A stretch of 64,000 nucleotides of DNA, taken from an uncultured Verrucomicrobiota bacterium. GTDB lineage: Bacteria > Verrucomicrobiota > Verrucomicrobiia > Opitutales > Opitutaceae. Below are positions 34,691-43,682 of the stretch, piece after piece. The first letter of the stretch is position 1; every line of letters begins with the position of its first letter. A model generated the notes under the pieces. That model had not been told where the DNA came from. It saw only the letters and a program-made list of their open reading frames with translations, and did no database searches. The translations under genes and the position numbers were made by a program. The stretch covers positions 62,001 to 126,000 of the forward strand of contig CAIUGM010000033.1 of NCBI GenBank assembly GCA_903898675.1, given 5' to 3'.

Positions 34691-35557
34691 GTGACAATCC
34701 TCGCCGAACCCGAGTGGCAGGACCGCCGCCGCGCCCACGAGCAGCGCGTGGGTGAGTGGACCAAGCCGCACCGGGAACGCGCCGGCCGGGGCGAAAAACA
34801 TCCCGTCCATGATTTCCTCTTTGAGTACTACCGTTTCCGTCCGAGCTGGCTGGAGCGCTGGCATCCGGGTCCGGACGTCGTGCTGCAAGGCGCGGCCGCC
34901 CGCGAATATCTCCGCTGGCCGGAATACCACGAGACGGAGCACGGCATCGGACTGAACCTGCCGGCCTTTCCCCCGCACCGGCGCGAGAGCCTGGCGTGGA
35001 TGGTGAACCTGCTGCGGCTCACGACGGAGCGGCCGCCGCAGTTCGCCTGCTACGGCCTGCACGAGTGGGCCATGGTCTACCGGCAGACGCCGGAGGAAGT
35101 GCGGCACAACGCCTGGCCGCTGCGGTTTCCGCCGGAGGAGCTGGCGCGGATCGTCGAGGCCCAGCCGGTCCGCTGCTCGCACTTCGATGCGTTCCGCTTT
35201 TTCACCGCACCCGCGCGCCCGCTCAACAAGCTGCAGCCGACGCGGGCCGAGACGCCGGCCTTCGAGCAACGCGGCTGTCTGCACGCCAACATGGACCTGT
35301 ACAAATGGGCCTTCAAGTTCGCCCCCTTCACGCCCGGCGAACTCGTCGCGGATTGCTTCGCGCTGGCGCGCGACATCCGCGAAACCGACATGCGCGCGAG
35401 CCCCTACGACTTTTCGGCCCTCGGGTTTGCGCCGGTCCGCATCGAGACCCCGGAAGGCCGCACCGAGTATGAAATCCAGCAGCGCGACTTCGCGGAACGC
35501 AGCCAGCCGCTGAGGACGCGGCTCATTGCGGTAGGTCTGCGGCTGCTCGCGGGCTGA
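34691..35557 (+). CDS. Conserved protein, sometimes labelled 3-methyladenine DNA glycosylase
   Basis: A 288-residue protein starting at GTG 34691. It carries the pattern TKPHRERAGRGEKHPVHDFLFEYY, then LEMW-type WHPG and HETEHGIGLNLPAFPPHR, WAMVYRQ and QRGCLHANMDLYKWA. Proteins with this pattern, frequent in Actinobacteria, are often annotated as 3-methyladenine DNA glycosylase, but I see no helix-hairpin-helix or known glycosylase catalytic motif, so the activity is doubtful. Conserved His, Trp and Tyr residues and one Cys suggest a metal or redox site; this is inference. It is cytoplasmic, with no signal. Confidence 0.6.
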   Translation: MTILAEPEWQDRRRAHEQRVGEWTKPHRERAGRGEKHPVHDFLFEYYRFRPSWLERWHPGPDVVLQGAAAREYLRWPEYHETEHGIGLNLPAFPPHRRESLAWMVNLLRLTTERPPQFACYGLHEWAMVYRQTPEEVRHNAWPLRFPPEELARIVEAQPVRCSHFDAFRFFTAPARPLNKLQPTRAETPAFEQRGCLHANMDLYKWAFKFAPFTPGELVADCFALARDIRETDMRASPYDFSALGFAPVRIETPEGRTEYEIQQRDFAERSQPLRTRLIAVGLRLLAG

Positions 35558-35576
35558 GGTGCATCGCCAAACCGTT

Positions 35577-35666
35577 TGTCATTCTGAGCGCAGCGAAGAA
35601 TCCATGCGCTCGGAAATGATGTCATGCTCGCGGCCGTCTGGATTCTTCGCTGCGCTCAGAATGACA
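35577..35666. repeat. Dispersed inverted repeat, perfect 28-nt arms (CATTCTGAGCG family)
   Basis: Arms 35577-35604 and 35639-35666 are exact reverse complements (TGTCATTCTGAGCGCAGC... ). The 34-bp spacer contains no gene. It separates two convergent genes (stops 35557 and 35681), so it could also act as a transcript-end hairpin. Confidence 0.9.
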
Positions 35667-35680
35667 GGCTTTGTTTCCCC

Positions 35681-35935
35681 TCACTTCTTTTTCTGCCAGT
35701 AGGTCAGCCCCGGCTCGAAGCACGTGGGCGCCAGGTCCTCGAGCTTGCCCCGGAAGAATTTCTCCGCGTCCTTGACGCCCTGATTGTAGGCAAGCGGTGC
35801 GATCTCCTTGACAATGTAATCCAGCAACAGCCTCGCCTTGAGGTCGCCGATCTCCTGGTCGAGCTCGGCGGCGCAATACTTCTTTAATGAGTGGATGATT
35901 TCGCCGGTCTCTTGGGGCTGTAGGGTGATGGGCAT
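35681..35935 (-). CDS. DUF2164 small protein
   Basis: An 84-residue protein from ATG 35935 matching DUF2164: LQPQETGEIIHSLKKYCAAELDQEIGD-type N-terminal helix, then LLDYIVKEIAPLAYNQGVKDAE and the C-terminal CFEPGLTYWQKKK. Function unknown; usually a stand-alone cytoplasmic protein. It is divergent from the 363-residue protein at 36080, with a less GC-rich 144-bp gap between them that probably holds both promoters. Confidence 0.82.
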   Translation of the reverse strand: MPITLQPQETGEIIHSLKKYCAAELDQEIGDLKARLLLDYIVKEIAPLAYNQGVKDAEKFFRGKLEDLAPTCFEPGLTYWQKKK

Positions 35936-36079
35936 AGCAGGAAACAATATTTGCTCAGGACTGATATCAACTTCACATCCTGGCAGAGGTTGAGATGGGT
36001 GCATGACGACATGCGAGAGCGATTCCTCGACTAGCCCCACGCTTGCCTCCGCGCAGCGCCACCCCCAGCCTGCCCGCCG

Positions 36080-37171
36080 ATGGATGAAGTTCCCCAGCCC
36101 CCGGTCCTGCGCACCGGGAAGAAGCCCAGCTACCCGATCGGGGAGCCGTTGCGCCACTACCTGCGGAAGTACCGCCGCGAGCGGGACCTGCCGGTGACGT
36201 ATGAGCGGCTGCGCTACTTTCACGAGGCCATGCCGCTGCTCGACGCCGACGGCCGGAATACGCTCTGGGACAGCGTCATCTACCGCGCGGAGGAAATGGG
36301 CCCGCTGAACGAGGACCTGAAGCGGGTCTACGCCCTGCTCAAGGTGGACGGGGACTTCTCCGTGATGGAGCACCTCTACGTCGACCGCATCGACTTCTGC
36401 GGCTTCGGCAACTCCATGCCGTTCCGGATCCGCATCGTGAATGCGTTCAACGACAACGCGGACTACTTCTACATCAAGCAGGCCGACGCCTCGCGCGTCT
36501 ACGGCCTGGAGCTGGAGCACCTGCTCTCGCCCAACCGGCTCAACTTCCTGACCCACGGCGTCACCCTGGTGGAGGAACACATCGCAGGCGTGCCGGGTGA
36601 CGTCTTCATCGACCGCTGGCTCGAGCACCGCCCGGAGCTGAAGCCGATCCGCATCGCGAAGGAGCTGGTGAAGTTCAACGAGCGCTGCTTCGTCCGGCTG
36701 CTGGGCGACATGCGCAGCTACAACTTTGTCTTCGTCATCACGCCGGACTTCGAGGGCTCGCAGGTTCGCATCCGCGCGATGGACTTCGACCAGCAGTCCT
36801 ACAACGCGCGCAAGAACTTCTACCTCCCGCAGTTTTTCAAGGAGAACGCCGCCCTGGTTAAATTCTGCGACAAGCACCTGCATTTCAAGACGGCGTTCCA
36901 GTACCAGCGCGAGGAGCAGACGCTGATGCTGCACCGCGCCGAGCTGGCGTCGGTCCGGCTCGCGGCCCTGCTGGCCGCGATGATGCACGACCCGATCGCG
37001 CCGCCCGCGCACGTGCAGGCGCTGCGCGAGAGCCTGGCCGAGCACTTCAAGGACGCCGGGTACCTCCGCTGCACCACCATGGGCGAGATCGTGCGGCAGA
37101 GCCTCGACACCCTCCGCGACAACATCAACAAGGGCCTCGGTTCACTGACGGGGGCCCCGTTGGTCAAGTAG
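36080..37171 (+). CDS. Unknown protein with protein-kinase-like motifs
   Basis: A 363-residue protein of no family I can name. Several segments look like a kinase fold in order: a beta strand with Lys (YFYIKQAD, about residue 132), a following Glu helix (LELEHLL), a possible catalytic loop DMRSYNF (about residues 214-220; D-x4-N spacing) and a possible metal-binding MDFDQQSY (about residues 234-241). This is the layout of HipA/APH-like kinases, but the match is by motif only. It has no signal or membrane segment. Its gene is isolated and divergent from DUF2164. Confidence 0.6.
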   Translation: MDEVPQPPVLRTGKKPSYPIGEPLRHYLRKYRRERDLPVTYERLRYFHEAMPLLDADGRNTLWDSVIYRAEEMGPLNEDLKRVYALLKVDGDFSVMEHLYVDRIDFCGFGNSMPFRIRIVNAFNDNADYFYIKQADASRVYGLELEHLLSPNRLNFLTHGVTLVEEHIAGVPGDVFIDRWLEHRPELKPIRIAKELVKFNERCFVRLLGDMRSYNFVFVITPDFEGSQVRIRAMDFDQQSYNARKNFYLPQFFKENAALVKFCDKHLHFKTAFQYQREEQTLMLHRAELASVRLAALLAAMMHDPIAPPAHVQALRESLAEHFKDAGYLRCTTMGEIVRQSLDTLRDNINKGLGSLTGAPLVK

Positions 37172-37266
37172 CGGGCGGCCGGTGCCTCGAGACCGACCGC
37201 CGCAAACATCCGTGGGCGGCTCCACTCACAACCCGCGAGCAGGACCGGCAACCTGACCGCACCACC

Positions 37267-38370
37267 TCACCATTTGTGGGCGTAGGACATGCTAATGAGG
37301 AAATCGGCGAACGCCGCGTCCCCGTGTTTGCCCGTGTGCATGTCGGCGTAGCTGCGGGTACGGTCCCTCAGGATCGCCCACGGCACCGAGAGGGAGAAGG
37401 AGTCATGGCTCGTGCCAAAGGCGATCCCTGGCTCGATTGACACGACATAACCCGGCCGCCGGAACCCCTTGCTGCCACCGATCAGATCGAGGGCGGGAAC
37501 GCCCTCCACCCGGCCGCCGAGGCTGGCGCTGAAGTTGTATTTCGAGGGGAAAAGTTGGCTCACGCCCAGCCGGACCTGATATTGATCGGGCACGGAATCA
37601 AAAGCCGTCAGCGAGGCCGGGTTGGAACTGCGGCTGGTACCGTTGGTCTCGCGCGGATTGATCAGGTAAAAGCCCGTCGCGTAAAGCGAGGTCGCCGCGG
37701 ACAGGCGCTGGTAAGCCTGCAAGTCCACCGCGATGCCCCAGCCGCCATCACCGGGCTGGATAGATTGATCGACCGTCTTGAGCACGGGGCCGGTTCTCGT
37801 GTAGGCGATATCCTTCACGTTGGTGTCGCCGGTAGGCATCTTCAGACCCAGCCCGAGCGCGAGATTGTTGCGCGGGTTGGCCGCGGGGTCCCGCAACCAG
37901 TTCCGGCCGCTGAGACGGATATCGCCGATGCCGTGCGAGTTCATCGTGTGCCGGTGCACGCCGTCATGCTCGTAAAGGGACGAGCGCGTCGCGGAGAAGT
38001 ACGGCACATCCAGCGCCAGCGAGTAGCGCGGCGAGATTTTATACACGACCGCCGTGTCGAATTGCTCGACCACATTGACCACCTCGGAGCCCGCCGTGTA
38101 GCGCTGGTGCTGTTCCTGGGTTCCGATGAAATGCCGGTGCGAACGGAAGTGCTCGTAGGATTCGTCAATCTCCCACTTGTCCGCCGCCGGGGCGGCGAGG
38201 CTGCCGAAGCTGCAGGTTCCATCACCCATCTGCTTGATGGCGACACAGCCTTGGGCCTGGGCCTTCGTGGCGGCAGCGACAAGCGCCGCTGAGAAAACGA
38301 GAGCGTAGACGAACGGCTTGGCCGAGGCCAGGCGAGCGTGGAATGAACGTGGGGTAGCGCGGGTTTGCAT
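37267..38370 (-). CDS. Outer-membrane beta-barrel, phenol-degradation MetA-like (PF13557 type)
   Basis: A 367-residue exported protein. The signal (FVYALVFSAALVAAATKAQA) is followed by a short Cys-containing region, then alternating strands such as VVNVVEQFDTAVVYKISPRYSLALDVPY and HGIGDIRLSGRNW, LALGLGLKMPTGD; this pattern is that of the transporter-like barrels named for the MetA phenol pathway (PF13557). The name does not mean that phenol is degraded here. It lies downstream of a LytTR-type repeat pair (38473-38506). Confidence 0.75.
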   Translation of the reverse strand: MQTRATPRSFHARLASAKPFVYALVFSAALVAAATKAQAQGCVAIKQMGDGTCSFGSLAAPAADKWEIDESYEHFRSHRHFIGTQEQHQRYTAGSEVVNVVEQFDTAVVYKISPRYSLALDVPYFSATRSSLYEHDGVHRHTMNSHGIGDIRLSGRNWLRDPAANPRNNLALGLGLKMPTGDTNVKDIAYTRTGPVLKTVDQSIQPGDGGWGIAVDLQAYQRLSAATSLYATGFYLINPRETNGTSRSSNPASLTAFDSVPDQYQVRLGVSQLFPSKYNFSASLGGRVEGVPALDLIGGSKGFRRPGYVVSIEPGIAFGTSHDSFSLSVPWAILRDRTRSYADMHTGKHGDAAFADFLISMSYAHKW

Positions 38371-38472
38371 GGTGGGGTTGGTCACTGGATGTGTGCACCG
38401 AGCCGAAATATTTCCGCTCAGCGCACCAAGAACGCGCGGAACGTGATGGATTCCCCGCCGCTGCAAACAACA

Positions 38473-38506
38473 TTGGGGCGAGCTGCCCGGCGCAGGGGAC
38501 GAGCTG
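38473..38506 (-). promoter_or_regulatory. LytTR-type direct repeat pair, site D
   Basis: On the minus strand: CAGCTCGTCCCCT, 8 bp, CAGCTCGCCCCAA, i.e. two 13-bp repeats with a 21-bp period, ending 102 bp upstream of the outer-membrane protein start at 38370. It lies in the 342-bp gap 38371-38712, whose only other visible feature is the terminator at 38652. Matches sites at 45893, 50134 and 53884 in sequence, spacing and orientation. Confidence 0.65.
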
Positions 38507-38651
38507 CCGGAGAAGGGTTGCGACACGGCGGAAATTATTTTCCTTCCGTCGCGTGAACGGAAATGCCGCGCGAACCCGCGCCGCCTGCCCGCCCGTTTGT
38601 CATAAAGCCGCGCCATCAGCCGGGCCCTTGTCGCCGGCCCGGAAAATAAAA

Positions 38652-38678
38652 AGGGCGGGATCAAATAGATCCCGCCCT
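38652..38678 (-). terminator. Rho-independent terminator of the outer-membrane barrel gene
   Basis: A perfect 11-bp stem (AGGGCGGGATC and its complement) and a 5-nt loop, followed on the minus strand by a T-rich stretch (plus-strand A at 38644-38651). It lies 34 bp after the stop at 38713. Confidence 0.88.
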
Positions 38679-38712
38679 CAAATTATCCGGCCCGGCGCCG
38701 GGTACGGCCCGA

Positions 38713-40107
38713 TCAGAACTTATACTGGAGACCGACCGACGTGAGCATGTGCTCGAAGTCGCGGAAACCGGGGCCAAAGGTCGCGGCCAGGCTCTTCAGC
38801 CCGTTGCTGCCCTTCTCGTAGGTGAAGCCCGCGTTCACGATCAGGTGCGGCGTGAACGAGTATGTGAGCGCAATGGACTCCTGGTAGTCGAGGTCGTCGC
38901 GCAGGGCCGGAGCGGAGCCGGCCAGGTCGTTGCCGATGGTGTAGTTCGCCTCGAGGGCCTTGAGGCCGAGCTCCAGGCCCCACACCTTCGACGGATTCCA
39001 ACGGTAGGTCAGGCCATAGGAAATATCCTCGTACGGCGCGATACCCGTGCTGCCGAGAAACAGCCACTGCTTGTAGCTGATCGCCAGCGTCTGGCTGTGC
39101 GGCAGTGCCGCGGTGAGGGAGCCTTCGCCATAGAAGCGGGTCGTGCGCAGGTGATTGATCGGGGTGTTCGGGTTGTAGTCGCGGGCGTCGGGACCGCCGG
39201 CAACTTTCACCGTCAGCCATTTGGCCAGCTTGCCCTCGACCCCGAGGAGATACCGCTGGTAATGGTTTGACGAATAATGCCGGTCACCGCTGATCGCCGC
39301 GGCAAACTGCTGCTGATACTGGTAGCCGTCACGGTAGCCGAGCGTCAGCGCCAGGTCGGGGGTCACCTTATAGCCGAAATCCAGGCCACCGTTGATATCC
39401 GAGCGGTCGGCATAGTTCTGGTAACCCTTGTACGGCGCCGCGCCGGTGTTGTGAAACACCGTCTGCAGATTGTAGAACACCAGGGCCGAGGCCGCGCGGA
39501 CGAAGTAATTGCCGGACGTGTAGGTCAACTGCGCCGTATAGCGGTCCTGCACCTGATTGCGGCGCTCGCGGGCCGGGGCGTGGGCGAAGTTATTGCGGAA
39601 CTTGTCATTCTGCTCCGCCGCCGCGCCCGCCAGCTGGTTGAGGGCATAGGTCGGCGCCTGGTTGCTGCCGTCGACGTAGAGGAACGCGTTGTCGAAGTTG
39701 AAGGAGATGTCGCCGGTCTTCCCGCCGATCACCGTGTTGATCTTCTGCGACGAGTAGCTTTCCGCGGCGTAGTCCGAATAGGAAAAGGCGTCCGGCTGGT
39801 AAACGAGGGACAAGGTCTTGATCGTCTTCTGCTCGCCGAGCAGGGGCAGCAGATTCAGGGCCAGCTTGAGCGAGACGGAACTGACCTGCGACTTCTCCGG
39901 GGCGAGTTGCTTGCCCGAGACCCCGAGCAAGTTGTCATCATAGATGGCCTTGGCCGAGACCGAGAGCTCGCTCAGCCAGGCTGGCTTGTGCCAGTCATTG
40001 GGGTCGGCGGGCGGGGCGTCGGCAGCGCGACACGGAGTCGTCAGGGCAAAAGCGGCGGAAGCGGCCGCGAGCAGAAACAATGGAATGGTGGTGGGTTTGG
40101 TTTGCAT
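38713..40107 (-). CDS. Outer-membrane beta-barrel protein
   Basis: A 464-residue exported protein. The signal (IPLFLLAAASAAFALTTPC) precedes a mature protein of repeated amphipathic strands (for example LALTLGYRDGYQYQQQFAA, QTLAISYKQWLFL, LIVNAGFTYEKGSNG) and a C-terminal LTSVGLQYKF, the terminal aromatic expected for BAM-dependent insertion. I do not recognise a transport family. It lies between the CRTAC1-like gene at 40329 and its own terminator, with a 221-bp gap upstream; no 21-bp repeat pair was found in that gap. Confidence 0.75.
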   Translation of the reverse strand: MQTKPTTIPLFLLAAASAAFALTTPCRAADAPPADPNDWHKPAWLSELSVSAKAIYDDNLLGVSGKQLAPEKSQVSSVSLKLALNLLPLLGEQKTIKTLSLVYQPDAFSYSDYAAESYSSQKINTVIGGKTGDISFNFDNAFLYVDGSNQAPTYALNQLAGAAAEQNDKFRNNFAHAPARERRNQVQDRYTAQLTYTSGNYFVRAASALVFYNLQTVFHNTGAAPYKGYQNYADRSDINGGLDFGYKVTPDLALTLGYRDGYQYQQQFAAAISGDRHYSSNHYQRYLLGVEGKLAKWLTVKVAGGPDARDYNPNTPINHLRTTRFYGEGSLTAALPHSQTLAISYKQWLFLGSTGIAPYEDISYGLTYRWNPSKVWGLELGLKALEANYTIGNDLAGSAPALRDDLDYQESIALTYSFTPHLIVNAGFTYEKGSNGLKSLAATFGPGFRDFEHMLTSVGLQYKF

Positions 40108-40328
40108 GGTGGAAATTGGTTTGCGGTCAGCTAACTGCAGTTGTCATTCCGTTCATCGGTCCCGGGGGGCTTGGCTTCACTCAAAGAATTCATGCCTTGG
40201 ATGAACCGCGCTCATGCGCCGGGTTGTCCCAGGGTCCCGCGACTTTGCATCGGCGGGGCCCGGGCCGGCGGCTTGAGCTTGGAATACCGTGGGCAAGACG
40301 TGCTTAAGGGTCCGTGGTTGGACGATGA

Positions 40329-43300
40329 TCAGCGGTTGGCCGGATTGAACAGCAGGACGGGGCCCTCGCGGCGGGCGACGACGAGCGACGGCGACTTGCT
40401 GCCGTCGAGCAAGACGGCGGCGGCCCCGCGCACTTCGCCGGGGATCGCGATGCCGGCCTGCGCCGGCGAGAGGGCCGTGAAGCCGCCCTTGCCGTCACCC
40501 TTCAGCAGCACGCCGAGGCTGCCGTCGAAGCGGCCGGTGTTCGGCTCGGGGCCGAAGTTGTTGCCGGCGACAAAGAGGTCGAGCTTGCCGTCGCCATCGA
40601 GATCACGGGCGATGATGACGTTGATCGGCGCGATCTGCGCGAGGCGCGGCAGCGGCTGGAATTCAAAGCCCGCCTTGCCGTGGTTGAGGAAGATGCCGCT
40701 GGCGAGTTCCGTGGCCGCCAGCTTGCGGACCTTGGCCAGGTGGTCGGCGCCGAAGATATCCTCGACCGTCGCGTTGGAATACGCGGCGTAGGTCGGGAAT
40801 TTCTTGGGCAGCCACGGGAAGGCGTAGGCCAGCTTGCTGCGGCCGCGCGCGGGATAGAGCTTCCCGTCCTCGTACTGGGCCTCGATGAGCTGGTCCTTGC
40901 CGCTGCCGTCGAAGTCGCCGGCGAACAGCACGGTCGGCTCCGTGGCCGAGGCCCGGTACTTGGTGTTGAGGCCGACGTTGCCCGCGATGATGTCCAGCTT
41001 GCCGTCGCCGTTGACGTCGGCCACCGCGAGCGAGCTCCACCAGCCGGTGCGGCCGGCGAGACCCATCTTCTCGGTGAGGTTTTCAAAACCCTTGCCGGTG
41101 TTGTGCCAGTAGGTGACCGGGCCCCACTCGGTGGCGACCAGCAGGTCGGGGCGCTTGTCGCCATCGAGGTCGGCCCAGACGGCGGCCGTGACCATGCCGA
41201 CATTGCGCAGGCCGGGCGCGAGCTCGTCCGTCACATCGACGAATTTGCCGCCGACATTGCGGTAGAGGAAACTGCGGGGCGTCTCGGGATACTTGCCCGG
41301 CACCACGCGCCCGCCGATGAAGAGGTCGATCTTGCCGTCATGATCGAAATCCGCCGCGGCGATCGCCGCGGTGCTTTCGCCGTCCGCCGGCAGGGTGCCC
41401 GCGGGCGCGAGGGTGAACTTGCCGTGGCCGTCGTTGAGGTAGACGCGGTCGTTCAGCGCGGCGTCGCCGCGGCTGTGCTCGACGCCGCCGGCGACGAGGA
41501 CCAGGTCGGGCTGGCCGTCACCGTTGACGTCGACAAACAGCGCGCCCGCATCATCGGACACGGCGTCCGTCGCCCAGGGCTGCGAGGGTGCGGGCACAAA
41601 TTTGCCGCCCGCCTGGCCGAGGAAGAGTTCGCCGGGCTGGCCGGAGGAACCGGAAATGAAGATGTCGGCGATGCCGTCGCCATTGACATCCGCGGTCGCG
41701 ACGGCCGGCCCCATGCCACTGAGGCGGCGGGGCAGCAGGCGCTGCCGGACCAGCTCGTCAAAGGGCTGGACGGCGCTGGTGTGCTTCAAGCCGCGGCTCG
41801 CGGCGGCTTCGCCGAACAGGGCGTCGGCCCGCGCCGGCGACTTGAAGGTGGCGGCCGGACGCTTGGTCGCGCCGTCGGACGGCGGCTCGGCAATCGTGAG
41901 CAGGCGGTCGACCGGCAGGTTCTCGAGCACCTGCACCTGGCCTTGCGGCCACCGGATCGTGAGCTTCTTGATGACGCTGTCGGTGCCGAGGCCGAAATGG
42001 ACGTCGGCGGGCTCGCTGGCGGTGATGCCGCGCTCGGTGTAGATCTGGTGCATCTGGATGCCGCTGGCGGACTCGATCCGCAGCTCGGCGCCGATGGCGT
42101 CCCGGTTGGGCGCGCGGCCCGCGAGCTTGATCATCACGCGGTGACCGGCCGAGTTCAGGTTGCGCACGATCGTGGGCGGCGCGTTGCAGTTCGCGTAGAC
42201 GAGGTCGAGGTTGCCGGTGTTGAACAGGTCGGCGACCGCGCAGCCGAAGGCGATGGTCGATTCATCGAGGCCCCAGGCGGCCGAGACATTCTCGAACTTC
42301 ATGCCGCCAAGGTTGCGGTAGGCGACGGTGGTCTCCTCGCGCGGGGCGGCTTTTTTCCAGACGCTGGCGCGGGCGGAGAGCGTGGGCGCGACGTTCTGTT
42401 TGTCGACGATGTCGGCGTCCACGAAGTTGCGGATCATGCCCGACGTGAAAAACACGTCGAGGCGGCCGTCGTTGTCGAGGTCGGCGAGGCGCGCCGCCCA
42501 GGTCCAGCCCGTGGCATCCATGCCCGCGAGGTGGGCGACTTCCTGGAAGTGGTCGGTCCCGGTGTTGAGATAAACCGCGTTCCACATGTATTGGGGAATC
42601 AGGTCCGGCACGCGTTCCATCTCCCACAGGCCGCGGCCGATCTCCTCCATGCCCTTCATGAAACCGGGGTGGGTGCGGTCCCGCATGTCGGTGACGAGAA
42701 AGTCCACCAGGCCGTCGTTGTTGATGTCGCCGGCGTCGGCGCCCATCGAGAAGTACGTCACGTGCGGCAGGCGCTCGTCGACCACATCGGTGAAAGTGCC
42801 GTCGCCGTTGTTGAGGTAGAAGCGGTCGGGCGTCTCAAAGTCGTTCGCGCAGTAAAGGTCGGGCCAGCCGTCGTGGTTCGCGTCGAACCAGATCGCGGTG
42901 TGCCCCTGGGTCAGGCCCCAGATGCCGGCCTTCTTCGACACATCGGTGAACGTGCCGTTGCCGTTGTTGTGCATCAGGTACGCGCGGCGGCCCTGCGGCG
43001 CCTTGGAGAAATCCAGGATGTTCATCACGATGTAGCAATCGAGGTAACCGTCGCCGTCGTAGTCCGCGAAGGAGGCGTGCACGGACGCGTCCTTGATATC
43101 GAGGCCGTATTCCTTGGCGCGTTCGGTGAACGTGCCGTCGCCATTGTTCACGAACAGCAGGTTCGGCGCATCGTAGCGGCAGACATAGATGTCCGGCCAG
43201 CCGTCCTGGTTGATGTCGACCACGGTGGCGCCGGCCTTGCCGATCTTTTCGTCCTGCGCCTTGCAGTCGACCCCGGCGGTCGCCGCGATGTCGACGAACT

Positions 43301-43649
43301 GGCCCGTCACCGTCTGGTGGTAGAGCGCGCAGACGCCGTTCTTGGAAACGGAGAAAATATCCAGCCGGCCGTCGCGGTCGAAGTCGCCGATGGCGATGCC
43401 GGTCTCGAGCGCACCGAGGGTGAACTCGCGGAAGCGGTCGGCCCACATGCGCGGGTCATCGTACACGTTCGGCACCGTCAGGCCGGCGGCCTCGCGCGCC
43501 AGCCGCTGAAACGGCTTGGCGCCGGGCGCCAGCGGCTCGCGGGGGGCCAGGGGCGCGGAGGTGTAGGCGGGGGCCACCGGCGCCGCGGGCTCGGCGGCCA
43601 GGGCGGCGACGGTCGCCAGTGAAAGGGTGAGCAGCAGGTGTTTGAACAT
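40329..43649 (-). CDS. Large secreted FG-GAP/ASPIC-UnbV protein (CRTAC1-like)
   Basis: A 1106-residue exported protein starting at ATG 43649 with a Sec signal (FKHLLLTLSLATVAALAAE). It has many FG-GAP/VCBS calcium-binding repeats of the D-x-D-x-D-G type (DFDRDGRLDIF, DYDGDGYLDCY, NNGDGTFTE), an ASPIC/UnbV region (about residues 545-600, RIESASGIQMHQIYTERG; RWPQGQVQVLENLP), and a second run of FG-GAP repeats after it. The family forms beta-propellers on the cell surface or in the periplasm. It is last in an operon with a DoxX-like gene and a haloperoxidase (33 and 25 bp gaps). Confidence 0.9.
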   Translation of the reverse strand: MFKHLLLTLSLATVAALAAEPAAPVAPAYTSAPLAPREPLAPGAKPFQRLAREAAGLTVPNVYDDPRMWADRFREFTLGALETGIAIGDFDRDGRLDIFSVSKNGVCALYHQTVTGQFVDIAATAGVDCKAQDEKIGKAGATVVDINQDGWPDIYVCRYDAPNLLFVNNGDGTFTERAKEYGLDIKDASVHASFADYDGDGYLDCYIVMNILDFSKAPQGRRAYLMHNNGNGTFTDVSKKAGIWGLTQGHTAIWFDANHDGWPDLYCANDFETPDRFYLNNGDGTFTDVVDERLPHVTYFSMGADAGDINNDGLVDFLVTDMRDRTHPGFMKGMEEIGRGLWEMERVPDLIPQYMWNAVYLNTGTDHFQEVAHLAGMDATGWTWAARLADLDNDGRLDVFFTSGMIRNFVDADIVDKQNVAPTLSARASVWKKAAPREETTVAYRNLGGMKFENVSAAWGLDESTIAFGCAVADLFNTGNLDLVYANCNAPPTIVRNLNSAGHRVMIKLAGRAPNRDAIGAELRIESASGIQMHQIYTERGITASEPADVHFGLGTDSVIKKLTIRWPQGQVQVLENLPVDRLLTIAEPPSDGATKRPAATFKSPARADALFGEAAASRGLKHTSAVQPFDELVRQRLLPRRLSGMGPAVATADVNGDGIADIFISGSSGQPGELFLGQAGGKFVPAPSQPWATDAVSDDAGALFVDVNGDGQPDLVLVAGGVEHSRGDAALNDRVYLNDGHGKFTLAPAGTLPADGESTAAIAAADFDHDGKIDLFIGGRVVPGKYPETPRSFLYRNVGGKFVDVTDELAPGLRNVGMVTAAVWADLDGDKRPDLLVATEWGPVTYWHNTGKGFENLTEKMGLAGRTGWWSSLAVADVNGDGKLDIIAGNVGLNTKYRASATEPTVLFAGDFDGSGKDQLIEAQYEDGKLYPARGRSKLAYAFPWLPKKFPTYAAYSNATVEDIFGADHLAKVRKLAATELASGIFLNHGKAGFEFQPLPRLAQIAPINVIIARDLDGDGKLDLFVAGNNFGPEPNTGRFDGSLGVLLKGDGKGGFTALSPAQAGIAIPGEVRGAAAVLLDGSKSPSLVVARREGPVLLFNPANR

Positions 43650-43682
43650 GGGAGGAGTCTCCAGCGTGGGTTGATCAGGCAA

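Noticed and set aside
34691-35557. DNA repair glycosylase call for the 288-residue protein
   Set aside because: The common database name is not supported by any glycosylase motif I can see, so only a weak label is given.
40108-40328. Possible LytTR site in front of the outer-membrane barrel gene 38713-40107
   Set aside because: No pair of similar 13-mers with a 21-bp period could be found in this gap.
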